Below are positions 1-7,652 of a stretch of DNA of 16,317 nucleotides, one piece after another (within the stretch, counting starts at the first letter, position 1; each line of letters begins with the position of its first letter). A program made the translations under genes and the position numbers. The notes under the pieces are model-generated. The model did not search any database, had not been told where the DNA came from, and saw nothing but the letters and a program-made list of their open reading frames with translations. Source of the stretch: Pseudomonadota bacterium (GTDB lineage: Bacteria; Pseudomonadota; Gammaproteobacteria; Xanthomonadales; Xanthomonadaceae); the NCBI GenBank assembly GCA_023438325.1, contig JAEXRB010000363.1, positions 1 through 16,317 on the forward strand, in the 5' to 3' direction.

Positions 1-1
1 G

Positions 2-1054
<1,053 letters not shown>

Positions 1055-1084
1055 CGCGGCTGTCCGGGGCGTGGCGGGAACGTG

Positions 1085-1094
1085 GGTGATCACC
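1085..1094. promoter_or_regulatory. 10-bp perfect palindrome between CBS and CGL genes
   Basis: GGTGATCACC is a perfect dyad in the 125-base gap between the two transsulfuration genes, about 50 bases upstream of a -10-like hexamer. It could be half or all of an operator, but a 10-bp palindrome can occur by chance and it matches no regulator box I can name with confidence. Nothing else in the gap looks structured. Confidence 0.2.
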
Positions 1095-1143
1095 ATATTC
1101 CCGCAGCGCCTGACCAGCGAGCGCCGCCGTGCTGGCGAAGGGC

Positions 1144-1149
1144 TATGAT
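1144..1149 (+). promoter_or_regulatory. Candidate -10 box upstream of cystathionine gamma-lyase gene
   Basis: TATGAT (5 of 6 to the sigma-70 -10 consensus), followed by the GC-rich stretch GCGCGCC, ends 30 bases before the chosen ATG at 1180. No convincing -35 box lies 16-18 bases upstream. The same layout (-10-like box then GC-rich stretch) recurs before three other genes in the window, which raises its credibility. It would let this gene be expressed separately from the CBS gene. Confidence 0.4.
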
Positions 1150-1179
1150 GCGCGCCTCAGAACTGAACGGGTTTTGCGC

Positions 1180-2343
1180 ATGAACCACCAGGATTCCCTC
1201 GGCCTTGGCACCCTCGCCATCCACGCCGGCCAATCGCCTGATCCTTCCACCGGCGCGGTAATGACGCCGATCTACGCCACGTCCACCTACGTGCAGCAAA
1301 GCCCCGGCGTGCATCAGGGCTACGAGTATTCGCGCAGCCACAATCCCACGCGCTTCGCTTACGAACGCTGCATCGCGGCATTGGAAGGTGGCACGCACGG
1401 CTATGCCTTCGCCTCGGGACTGGCGGCTACCTCCACCGTGCTGGATGCGCTGGATGCAGGCAGCCATGTGATCTGCATGGACGATGTCTACGGCGGCACC
1501 TTTCGTCTGCTCGAGCGGGTGCGCAAACGTTCGGCCGGGTTGTCCATCGATTTTGTCGATCTCAACGACATGGCCGCGCTCGAAGCGGCGCTGCGTCCGG
1601 AGACCAAGCTGATCTGGTGCGAGACGCCGACCAATCCGCTGCTGAAGATCGTCGATATCGCACGCCTGGCCGAGTTCGCCCGCGCCCGTGGCATCTGGCT
1701 GGCCGTGGACAACACCTTTGCCTCGCCGATGCTGCAACGACCGCTGGATCTTGGAGCGCATCTGGTCATGCATTCGGCGACCAAGTACCTCAATGGCCAT
1801 TCCGACATCGTGGGCGGTGTGGTGGTGGTGGGCGAGGATGCCGAGCTGGCCGAGAAGATGACTTTCCTGCAGAACGCCGTCGGTGGCGTGCAGGGCCCGT
1901 TCGACAGTTTCCTTGCGCTGCGTGGCCTCAAGACACTGCACCTGCGCATGCGCGCGCATTGCGAGAACGCGATGGAGTTGGCGCAATGGCTGCAAAGCCA
2001 TCCAGAGGTGGAAAAGGTCATCCATCCCGGGCTGGCTTCGCATCCGCAGCACGAACTGGCCAAGCGCCAGATGCGCGGCTTCGGCGGCATGATCAGCGTG
2101 TACGTGAAGGGTGGTGGAGAAGCGGCGCGACGCACGATGGAGCGCACGCGCCTGTTCGCCTGCGCCGAATCACTCGGTGGCGTGGAGAGTCTGGTCAATC
2201 ATCCGGCGATCATGACGCACGCATCCATTCCTGCCGAAAAGCGCGCCGTACTCGGCATCAGTGACAACCTGATCCGGCTGTCGGTGGGCGTGGAGGATGT
2301 TGCCGACCTGCGGCATGACCTGGATCAGGCATTGACCAAGTAA
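1180..2343 (+). CDS. Cystathionine gamma-lyase / gamma-synthase (Cys/Met metabolism PLP enzyme)
   Basis: Fold-I PLP enzyme of 387 residues, the family's usual length. It would either cleave cystathionine to cysteine, ammonia and 2-oxobutyrate (gamma-lyase) or make cystathionine (gamma-synthase). Seen in the sequence: SRSHNPTR substrate-loop motif, SGLAATSTVL cofactor-phosphate loop, ICMDDVYGGTFR, VDNTFASP with the PLP-contacting Asp, and SATKYLNGHSD with the Schiff-base lysine at residue 202. From memory, the ICMDDVYGG, SHPQHELAKRQ and AIMTHASIP stretches read closer to eukaryotic gamma-lyases than to E. coli MetB, and the gene follows a cystathionine beta-synthase, so I favour gamma-lyase in reverse transsulfuration. 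Xanthomonad relatives are often labelled metB. An in-frame upstream start (1129) is possible, but homology begins at MNHQDSLGLGTLAIHAG. The ribosome-binding site is weak. Confidence 0.92.
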   Translation: MNHQDSLGLGTLAIHAGQSPDPSTGAVMTPIYATSTYVQQSPGVHQGYEYSRSHNPTRFAYERCIAALEGGTHGYAFASGLAATSTVLDALDAGSHVICMDDVYGGTFRLLERVRKRSAGLSIDFVDLNDMAALEAALRPETKLIWCETPTNPLLKIVDIARLAEFARARGIWLAVDNTFASPMLQRPLDLGAHLVMHSATKYLNGHSDIVGGVVVVGEDAELAEKMTFLQNAVGGVQGPFDSFLALRGLKTLHLRMRAHCENAMELAQWLQSHPEVEKVIHPGLASHPQHELAKRQMRGFGGMISVYVKGGGEAARRTMERTRLFACAESLGGVESLVNHPAIMTHASIPAEKRAVLGISDNLIRLSVGVEDVADLRHDLDQALTK

Positions 2344-2369
2344 TCGCAGCGCCTCATCTCCCGTTCGTG

Positions 2370-2392
2370 GGCGCGGACGTAGAATCCGCGCC
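2370..2392 (+). promoter_or_regulatory. 8-bp hairpin overlapping a -10-like box, upstream of the glutaredoxin gene
   Basis: GGCGCGGA (2370-2377) and TCCGCGCC (2385-2392) form a perfect 8-bp inverted repeat with a 7-base loop, in the 76-base gap after the CGL gene. A TAGAAT hexamer (2380-2385), a candidate -10 box, lies in the loop and ends 34 bases before the next ATG. It could be a promoter with dyad symmetry, or a terminator of the upstream gene; the bases after it (ATCCTTCCGACTTT) are pyrimidine-rich but have no true T run. No -35 box is clear. Confidence 0.4.
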
Positions 2393-2419
2393 ATCCTTCC
2401 GACTTTCCGAGGAAACGCC

Positions 2420-3346
2420 ATGTCCCTTTCTCCCGATGTTCGCGAGCGTATCGAAACCTTGCTCGCACAAAATCCCGTCGTGTTGTTCATGAAGGGCGTG
2501 CCCGGCGCGCCGCAGTGCGGCTTTTCGGCCAAGGCCTCGGGCATTCTGGAAAGCCTCGGTGTGGATTACGCCGGGATCAACGTGCTGGCGGATCCGGATA
2601 TCCGCGAAGGCATCAAGGCGTTCGGCAACTGGCCGACGATTCCGCAGCTTTACGTGCGTGGCGAGCTGGTTGGCGGCAGCGACATCATTGCCGGCCTGAT
2701 GGATTCAGGTGAGCTGTTTGGCCTGCTTGGCGTTTCCGCGCCGGATCGCACGCCGCCGCAGATCACCATCACGCCCGCCGCCGCCGAGGCCATCCGTGGC
2801 GCGATGGCTGATGCGCAGGGGCTGGCGCTGCACCTGTCCATCGGCACGCGCTTTGAAGCGCAGTTCCAGCTGGCTCCGGCATCAGGTGGCAGCATCGTGT
2901 CCGAATCCCAGGGCATCGCCGTGCATTTCGACCTCGCCAGTGCGCAGCGCGCCCGCGGCATCGAGATCGACTGGGTGGAGGACGTGCGCGGTGCGGGCCT
3001 CTCGATCCGCAATCCGAATGCGCCCGCTCCGGTGAAGTCGATTTCAGTGCGTGACCTGCACGATCGCATCGTGGCGGGGAGTATCGATGTGATCGATGTG
3101 CGCCCTGCTGCTGCGCGTGCCATCGCGCCTTTCAACGAACCGCACGAGGTGCTCGACGAATCCACGCGTGCACGGCTGGAGGCATTGCCCAAGGATGTGC
3201 CTGTTGCCTTCCTGTGCCACCACGGCAATTCCAGCCGACAGGCGGCCGAGCATTTTCGTGACCTGGGCTTTCACGACATCTACAACGTGGAAGGTGGCAT
3301 CGATGCCTGGTCGTTGGAAGTCGATCCCTCGGTTCCGCGTTATTGA
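2420..3346 (+). CDS. Three-domain fusion: CGFS monothiol glutaredoxin, degenerate A-type (IscA-like) domain, rhodanese
   Basis: A 308-residue cytoplasmic protein. Residues 1-108 are a Grx4-type monothiol glutaredoxin, a family that carries [2Fe-2S] clusters with glutathione: Lys25, CGFS at 33-36, WPTIPQ 71-76 and GGSDI 85-89 are all present. Residues about 113-203 follow the A-type Fe-S carrier fold (start ITITPAAAEAI, end GAGLSIRNPNAP), but the conserved cysteine and the terminal CGC-type pair are gone. Residues about 206-308 are a rhodanese (sulfurtransferase) with active loop CHHGNSS, Cys266, much like E. coli GlpE. Cys33 and Cys266 are the only cysteines in the protein. A role moving sulfur or clusters is inferred. 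An AGGAA ribosome-binding site (2410-2414) supports this start. Xanthomonad Grx4 proteins of similar length exist as far as I recall, so the fusion itself may be lineage-typical. Confidence 0.9.
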   Translation: MSLSPDVRERIETLLAQNPVVLFMKGVPGAPQCGFSAKASGILESLGVDYAGINVLADPDIREGIKAFGNWPTIPQLYVRGELVGGSDIIAGLMDSGELFGLLGVSAPDRTPPQITITPAAAEAIRGAMADAQGLALHLSIGTRFEAQFQLAPASGGSIVSESQGIAVHFDLASAQRARGIEIDWVEDVRGAGLSIRNPNAPAPVKSISVRDLHDRIVAGSIDVIDVRPAAARAIAPFNEPHEVLDESTRARLEALPKDVPVAFLCHHGNSSRQAAEHFRDLGFHDIYNVEGGIDAWSLEVDPSVPRY

Positions 3347-3460
3347 TCATCCGCCTTGCCCGCGCCGCCACGGTTGAAACGTGAATTCCGGTTAATTCCC
3401 TTGGCCGGAAGTGGAAAATTAGAGTATTTGCGCTAACCTGTGGCCGTGCGTGTATGGAGA

Positions 3461-3501
3461 CCGCCATCACGCTTCTGGCGTACTTTGAGTTGTGATGGGG
3501 G
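3461..3501 (+). promoter_or_regulatory. Leader with two mutually exclusive hairpins covering the lipoprotein ribosome-binding site
   Basis: The 162-base gap 3347-3508 holds this structure just before the lipoprotein start. CCATCAC (3464-3470) pairs with GTGATGG (3492-3498), extended by two G-C pairs (3461-3462 with 3500-3501) across one mismatch; this buries most of the GGGGGAG ribosome-binding site (3497-3503). A competing stem, CGCCA (3462-3466) with TGGCG (3476-3480), uses some of the same bases and would free the site. A 13-codon open frame (3454-3495) runs through it but lacks a ribosome-binding site. Further upstream, TTCCGG (3386-3391) and CCGGAA (3405-3410) form a weaker inverted repeat. 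The pairings are seen; a regulatory role is inferred. Confidence 0.35.
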
Positions 3502-3508
3502 AGCTGCA

Positions 3509-3823
3509 ATGACGAAGAGCGCGGTACGGCTGGCGTTGGTGGCGACGATGATGTTCCTGATCTCGGGATGTGGTTCGACTGAGTCAGAGGCGGCAGCGGC
3601 GTGTGAGGCAGCCGCCAAGGAACGTACTGAGGGCAAGCTTCTGGCGGTGGATCTCCAAGTGCTGGCGGCCAGCGTGGAAAACGAGACGGCAGATATTCTC
3701 AGGCTCAAGGGGCCGGTCACTTTCGATACCGGACTCCAATCCGAATACACCCAGACGCTGGATTGCCGCGTGCAGGTTGCCGATGGACAAGTGCGCGTGA
3801 TCGGCATCACCTTCGTGTTCTGA
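3509..3823 (+). CDS. Small lipoprotein of unknown function
   Basis: A 104-residue protein I do not recognise. It has a classic lipoprotein signal: Lys3 and Arg7, a hydrophobic core, and lipobox ISGC with the acylated cysteine at 21, so it should be tethered to a membrane facing the periplasm. The residue after the lipobox cysteine is Gly, not Asp, so outer-membrane sorting is more likely. The mature part has an Ala/Glu-rich helix with Cys32 and a strand-rich C-terminal half with Cys86 (LDCRVQVADGQVRVIGITFVF), which could form a disulfide. The start is set by the lipobox and by a strong GGGGGAG ribosome-binding site ending 5 bases before the ATG; an upstream in-frame start (3440) would put a long hydrophilic stretch before the signal. 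It stands alone between the glutaredoxin fusion and gmk. Confidence 0.75.
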   Translation: MTKSAVRLALVATMMFLISGCGSTESEAAAACEAAAKERTEGKLLAVDLQVLAASVENETADILRLKGPVTFDTGLQSEYTQTLDCRVQVADGQVRVIGITFVF

Positions 3824-3928
3824 TCGCGAGCACCGCCGTCCGTAGTACCATGCGTTGCTCCACCGGTATCTGCGCCGGGTCGCTTTGCTGGAGCGCCATC
3901 CCTTGAATGTCATCATTTCGTTCCGCCC

Positions 3929-4549
3929 ATGAGCGCGCGTCGGGGCAGTCTGTTCGTCGTTGCCGCGCCCTCGGGGGCCGGAAAGTCCTCGCTGGTGAAT
4001 GCCGTGCTTGCGCGCGAGCCGGATATCTCCCTGTCCATCTCATTCACTTCGCGCGGACCACGCCCGAGCGAGCGGCATGCACAGCACTACCACTTCGTCA
4101 GCGAGGACGCGTTTCGCGCCATGATCACGGCCGGGGATTTCTTCGAGTACGCGCAGGTGCATGGCGATTACAAGGGCACCGCGCGGCAATCGGTGGAGCC
4201 GTTTCTGGAGGCCGGGCGCGATGTGCTGCTGGAAATCGACTGGCAGGGCGCACGGCAGGTGCGCGAAAAGGTGCCCGACTGCGTGACCATCTTCATCCTG
4301 CCGCCTTCGCGTCAGGAGTTGGAGCGCCGCTTGCGCACCCGCGCCCAGGATTCGGAAGAAACCATTCTGCGGCGCTTGGCCGATTCGCGTGGCGACATAT
4401 CGCATGCGCACGAGTTCGACTACATCATCATCAATCAGGATTTCGATCGCGCCGTGGACGATCTTCTGGCAATCACCCGCGCGCAACGCCTGCGCCGGGC
4501 CGCACAACTGGTACGGCATGAGGCATTGCTGGGCTCGCTTCTGGCTTGA
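3929..4549 (+). CDS. gmk: Guanylate kinase
   Basis: Phosphorylates GMP to GDP with ATP, an essential cytoplasmic step to GTP and so also to (p)ppGpp substrates. The 206-residue length is normal. Seen: N-terminal LFVVAAPSGAGKSSL with the P-loop at about 13-21 (Lys19), the GMP-binding SFTSRGPRPSE stretch (about 38-48) followed by HYHFVSEDAF, FFEYAQVHGDYKGT, and LLEIDWQGARQV containing the conserved IDWQG. The C-terminal lid region RRLRTRAQDSEETILRRL is present. It opens the gmk-rpoZ-spoT-recG cluster conserved in gammaproteobacteria. The ribosome-binding site is weak. The 105-base gap before it (3824-3928) contains no clear signal beyond an 18-codon open frame (3850-3906) that I do not accept as a gene. 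Confidence 0.96.
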   Translation: MSARRGSLFVVAAPSGAGKSSLVNAVLAREPDISLSISFTSRGPRPSERHAQHYHFVSEDAFRAMITAGDFFEYAQVHGDYKGTARQSVEPFLEAGRDVLLEIDWQGARQVREKVPDCVTIFILPPSRQELERRLRTRAQDSEETILRRLADSRGDISHAHEFDYIIINQDFDRAVDDLLAITRAQRLRRAAQLVRHEALLGSLLA

Positions 4550-4550
4550 T

Positions 4551-4580
4551 TTGGTGGTTCGTGCCGTGCTCGGGTAGAAT
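4551..4580 (+). promoter_or_regulatory. Candidate promoter of rpoZ
   Basis: TAGAAT (4575-4580) is a good -10 hexamer, followed by ACGCGG. A weak -35, TTGGTG (4551-4556), sits 18 bases upstream, directly after the gmk stop codon. The box ends 41 bases before the rpoZ ATG. This suggests rpoZ-spoT can be transcribed independently of gmk. Read from sequence only. Confidence 0.45.
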
Positions 4581-4621
4581 ACGCGGTTCCGTTGTCATTC
4601 CGGCCTTGGCCGAGGAACCTC

Positions 4622-4921
4622 ATGGCTCGTGTCACCGTAGAAGATTGCCTGGAAGTGGTTGATAACCGTTTCGAACTGGTCGTCATGGCCTCGCGCCGTG
4701 CCCGTCAGCTTGCCAAGGGCGCGCCCAGCACGCTGGAAGGCGAGGAGCAGGAAGACAAGCCCACCGTGCTGGCCTTGCGCGAGATCGCCGCGCGCAGCAT
4801 CGATGACAGCATGATCGAGGAAGTTGAGCGCATCGAGCGCGAGCGCCGCGAGCGCGAAGCGCTGGAATGGGCCGCTGCCGAAGTGGACGACGACCTTTCC
4901 AAGGGCGGCGACGACCTCTGA
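4622..4921 (+). CDS. rpoZ: DNA-directed RNA polymerase subunit omega
   Basis: The 99-residue omega subunit, which helps assemble and stabilise the beta-prime subunit of RNA polymerase and, in E. coli, forms part of a (p)ppGpp-binding site with beta-prime. Seen: family N-terminus MARVTVEDCLEVVDNRFELVVMASRRARQL, then NKPTVLALREIA-like DKPTVLALREIAARSID, then an acidic/basic helical tail (RIERERREREALEWAAAEVDDD) typical of gammaproteobacterial omegas. AGGAA at 4613-4617 supports the start. It lies directly upstream of spoT, the standard arrangement. Identification is secure. Confidence 0.96.
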   Translation: MARVTVEDCLEVVDNRFELVVMASRRARQLAKGAPSTLEGEEQEDKPTVLALREIAARSIDDSMIEEVERIERERREREALEWAAAEVDDDLSKGGDDL

Positions 4922-4964
4922 TCCATCGCGTGGCGGCGATGCAAATGCACGAGTCGCCGCGTCT

Positions 4965-4983
4965 GCGGGGTCGCATTCCCCGC
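4965..4983 (+). other. Small GC hairpin in the rpoZ-spoT gap
   Basis: GCGGGG (4965-4970) and CCCCGC (4978-4983) can form a 6-bp stem with a 7-base loop in the 107-base gap between rpoZ and spoT. No T run follows, so it is not an intrinsic terminator of the usual kind; it may simply reflect high GC or may mildly affect read-through or mRNA processing. No clear promoter was seen in this gap. Confidence 0.2.
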
Positions 4984-5028
4984 CCGGGCTGCATTGCCCT
5001 CGCGGCTCTTGCTGCGTAGGCTTCTGAC

Positions 5029-7194
5029 ATGGCCACTTCCACGCCCGCATCGCCAACTGTGCAGACTTCCCCAGATCCGTGCCCGGATCTGGTCGAGCAG
5101 TTGCTTGAGCGTGTCCGGGCGTATCTGCCGGCAGAACAGGTCGATCTGATCTATCAGGCCTATCGGCTGGGTGCCCATGCGCACGATGGCCAGACCCGCA
5201 AGAGCGGCGAGGCTTACATCACCCACCCGGTTTCCGTGGCGATGCTGCTCGTCGATCTGGGGATGGATGCGGAAACCCTGTGCGCGGCGATTCTGCACGA
5301 TGTGCTGGAAGACACGCCGATCGAGCGCGAGCGCATCGCCTCGCAGTTCGGGGAAACCGTGGCCGAGCTGGTGGATGGTGTCACCAAGCTGGATAAATTG
5401 CGCTTCCGCGATCGGCAGGAAGCGGCCGCCGAGAGCTTCCGCAAGATGCTGTTGGCGATGGCACGCGATCTGCGCGTGATCCTGATCAAGCTCGCTGATC
5501 GCCTGCACAACATGCGCACCATCGACTCGATGAGCGACGAGGCGCGGCGACGCATCGCGCGCGAGACATTGGACATTTACGCGCCCATCGCCCAGCGACT
5601 GGGCATGAACCAGATCAAGGGCGAGTTGCAGGACCTGGGTTTCAAGGGGCTATATCCCAAGCGCCACGCTGTCATCACGCGCCACGTGAAAACCTTGCCG
5701 GCGTCGCGGCGCGAGACGATGAGCAAGATCGAAGCGGCGTTGGCGCAGAATCTGGTGCAGGAAGACATTGCCCACCGTCTGGTGTGGCGGGTGAAATCCC
5801 CGTACAGCATCTATCGCAAGATGAAGTCCGAGCAGAAGTCCTTCGATCAGGTCATGGACGTGTTCGGCTTCCGCGTGATCGTGGACAACGTGATGGCGTG
5901 CTACATGGCGCTGGGTGCAGTGCACGGCCTGTACAAGCCGGTCGACCAGCGTTTTCGCGATTTCATCGCCATTCCCAAGGCCAACGGCTACCAATCGCTG
6001 CATACCTTGCTGTTTAGCCCGTTCGGGTCGCCCATCGAGGTGCAGATCCGCACCAATGAAATGGATCAGGTGGCCGAAGGCGGGATCGCCGCGCATTGGC
6101 TCTACAAATCGCCTGACGGTGGCGGCAGCAGCGCGCAGAGCCGTGCGCAGGCGTGGCTGTCGGGGTTGCTGGAAAGCCAGCAGGCGGCCGGCTCCTCGCT
6201 GGAGTTTCTGGACAACGTCAAGGTAGATCTCTTTCCCGACGAGGTTTATCTGTTCTCGCCCAAGGGCGACATCCTCTCTCTGCCGCGCAATGCCACGGCG
6301 CTGGATTTCGCTTATGCCGTGCATACCGGCGTGGGCGATCATGCTGTGGCGGCGCGCATCGACAAGAAGCTCGCGCCGCTTCGCACCCGACTGGTCAGCG
6401 GCCAGACCGTGGAAATCATCACCGCGCCTTCGGCCGCGCCGAATCCGAGCTGGCTGGAATGGGTGGTATCCAGCCGCGCACGCACGGCGATCCGCCACTT
6501 TCTCAAGCACCTTCAGCATGAAGATGCGGTGGAACTGGGGCATCGCATGCTCGATCGCGCGCTCGAATCGGTGGACAGCTCGCTCGATCGCATCCCGGCC
6601 AAGGTGCTCGATCAGTATCTGACCGATGCGCGTCTGCGTCGCCTGGAAGATCTTCTCGCCGAAATTGCGCTGGGCAACCGCATCGCATTGCAGGTGGCGC
6701 AGGCATTGACCCGCGGCACCGACGGACAGACCCACGAGCCGCATGCGCTGAGTGCGGAGAAGATCAACATCACCGGCGCCGAACGTGGCGTGCTGACCTT
6801 CCCGGATTGCTGCCTGCCGGTACCAGGCGACGAGATCATCGGATTCCTTTCCACCGGCAAGGGCATCGTCGTGCATCGTGCCGATTGCCCGAACGTGCCC
6901 GAGCTGCGCAAGAGCCCCGAGCGCTGGCTGCCGATCGGCTGGGATCGGGAAGTCACCGGGGATTTCCGTTCCGCCATTCGGGTCGAGGTGGAGAACAAGC
7001 CCGGCGTGCTGGCGCGCGTGGCCTCCGCCATCGCCGAAACCGAGGCCAATATCGACAACGTCGAGTATCAGGAGCGCGATCTGCGTTCGGCGGTGATCGT
7101 GTTCTCCATCGATGTGCGCGACAGAAAACATCTCGCCGATGTCATCCGCCGGGTGCGTCGCTTGTCGGTGGTGATCGGAGTGCAGCGGCGCTGA
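5029..7194 (+). CDS. spoT: Bifunctional (p)ppGpp synthetase/hydrolase (RSH family)
   Basis: Makes and destroys the stringent-response alarmone (p)ppGpp in the cytoplasm. At 721 residues it is a full-length long RSH. Domain order: HD hydrolase (about 45-200) with intact metal motif residues His66, His90-Asp91 (ILHDVLEDT) and LADRLHNMRT; synthetase (about 250-370) with FGFRVIV, RFRDFIAIPKANGYQSLHT and EVQIRT; TGS (about 400-465); an alpha-helical region with a conserved-cysteine stretch (FPDCCLPVPGDEIIGF); C-terminal ACT domain (about 646-721). The synthetase loop reads R308-F-R-D311, a basic pattern like the RxKD of bifunctional enzymes and unlike the acidic ExDD of RelA, so both activities are expected. 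Its position after rpoZ favours SpoT over RelA. The ribosome-binding site (TAGG, 5017-5020) is weak. Confidence 0.96.
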   Translation: MATSTPASPTVQTSPDPCPDLVEQLLERVRAYLPAEQVDLIYQAYRLGAHAHDGQTRKSGEAYITHPVSVAMLLVDLGMDAETLCAAILHDVLEDTPIERERIASQFGETVAELVDGVTKLDKLRFRDRQEAAAESFRKMLLAMARDLRVILIKLADRLHNMRTIDSMSDEARRRIARETLDIYAPIAQRLGMNQIKGELQDLGFKGLYPKRHAVITRHVKTLPASRRETMSKIEAALAQNLVQEDIAHRLVWRVKSPYSIYRKMKSEQKSFDQVMDVFGFRVIVDNVMACYMALGAVHGLYKPVDQRFRDFIAIPKANGYQSLHTLLFSPFGSPIEVQIRTNEMDQVAEGGIAAHWLYKSPDGGGSSAQSRAQAWLSGLLESQQAAGSSLEFLDNVKVDLFPDEVYLFSPKGDILSLPRNATALDFAYAVHTGVGDHAVAARIDKKLAPLRTRLVSGQTVEIITAPSAAPNPSWLEWVVSSRARTAIRHFLKHLQHEDAVELGHRMLDRALESVDSSLDRIPAKVLDQYLTDARLRRLEDLLAEIALGNRIALQVAQALTRGTDGQTHEPHALSAEKINITGAERGVLTFPDCCLPVPGDEIIGFLSTGKGIVVHRADCPNVPELRKSPERWLPIGWDREVTGDFRSAIRVEVENKPGVLARVASAIAETEANIDNVEYQERDLRSAVIVFSIDVRDRKHLADVIRRVRRLSVVIGVQRR

Positions 7195-7229
7195 TCGGTG
7201 GGTGCACGGGAATTGCACGGCAGGACAGC

Positions 7230-7235
7230 TAAACT
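7230..7235 (+). promoter_or_regulatory. Candidate -10 box upstream of ridA
   Basis: TAAACT followed by TGCCGCG lies in the 74-base spoT-ridA gap and ends 33 bases before the ridA ATG, the same geometry as before the CGL, glutaredoxin and rpoZ genes. No -35 match at the right distance. A short inverted repeat, GTGCA (7202-7206) with TGCAC (7214-7218), lies just upstream. ridA-recG could therefore have its own promoter, but this is weak evidence. Confidence 0.3.
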
Positions 7236-7268
7236 TGCCGCGTCCGTTTACAACCCGAGGTTTGCAGC

Positions 7269-7652
7269 ATGTCCCGACAGATCATCCACACCGATTCCGC
7301 TCCTGCGGCCATCGGCCCGTATTCGCAGGCGGTGAAGGCCGGCAACACGGTCTATCTTTCCGGCCAGATTCCGCTGGATCCGGCCACGATGGAATTGGTG
7401 TCCGACGATGTGGCCGCTCAGGCGCGTCAGGTGTTCAACAACCTTGCCGCCGTGTGCGATGCCGCCGGTGGCAGCCTGGGCAAGATCGTGCGCGTGGGCA
7501 TTTACCTCACCGATCTTGCACGTTTTGCCGAGGTCAATGCGGTGATGGCCGAGTTCTTCGACGCGCCCTATCCGGCCCGATCCACCATCGAAGTATCGGC
7601 GCTGCCGCGTGGCGCACGGGTGGAGGTGGACGCGGTGATGGTGCTGGACTGA
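7269..7652 (+). CDS. ridA: RidA family 2-iminobutanoate/2-iminopropanoate deaminase
   Basis: A 127-residue trimeric deaminase that hydrolyses reactive enamine/imine intermediates (for example 2-aminoacrylate) released by PLP enzymes, protecting other PLP enzymes. Seen: IGPYSQAVKAGNTVYLSGQIPLDP (about 15-38), the substrate-carboxylate arginine Arg104 in PARSTIEV, and Glu119 in RVEVDAV, both expected in active RidA. GAGG (7257-7260), 8 bases before the ATG, supports the start. It sits between spoT and recG, where E. coli has trmH. The window's PLP transsulfuration enzymes are possible sources of its substrates, an inference only. Confidence 0.95.
   Translation: MSRQIIHTDSAPAAIGPYSQAVKAGNTVYLSGQIPLDPATMELVSDDVAAQARQVFNNLAAVCDAAGGSLGKIVRVGIYLTDLARFAEVNAVMAEFFDAPYPARSTIEVSALPRGARVEVDAVMVLD

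Noticed and set aside
3850..3906. 18-codon open frame just upstream of gmk as a possible leader peptide
   Set aside because: No ribosome-binding site, no associated hairpin or T run, and no codon pattern such as a run of one amino acid.
4965..4983. GC hairpin as an intrinsic terminator between rpoZ and spoT
   Set aside because: Stem is only 6 bp and no T run follows; the two genes are normally expressed together.
5650..7218. 522-codon open frame on the minus strand inside spoT
   Set aside because: Antisense shadow of a conserved gene; His/Arg/Gln-rich with no domain and no ribosome-binding site.
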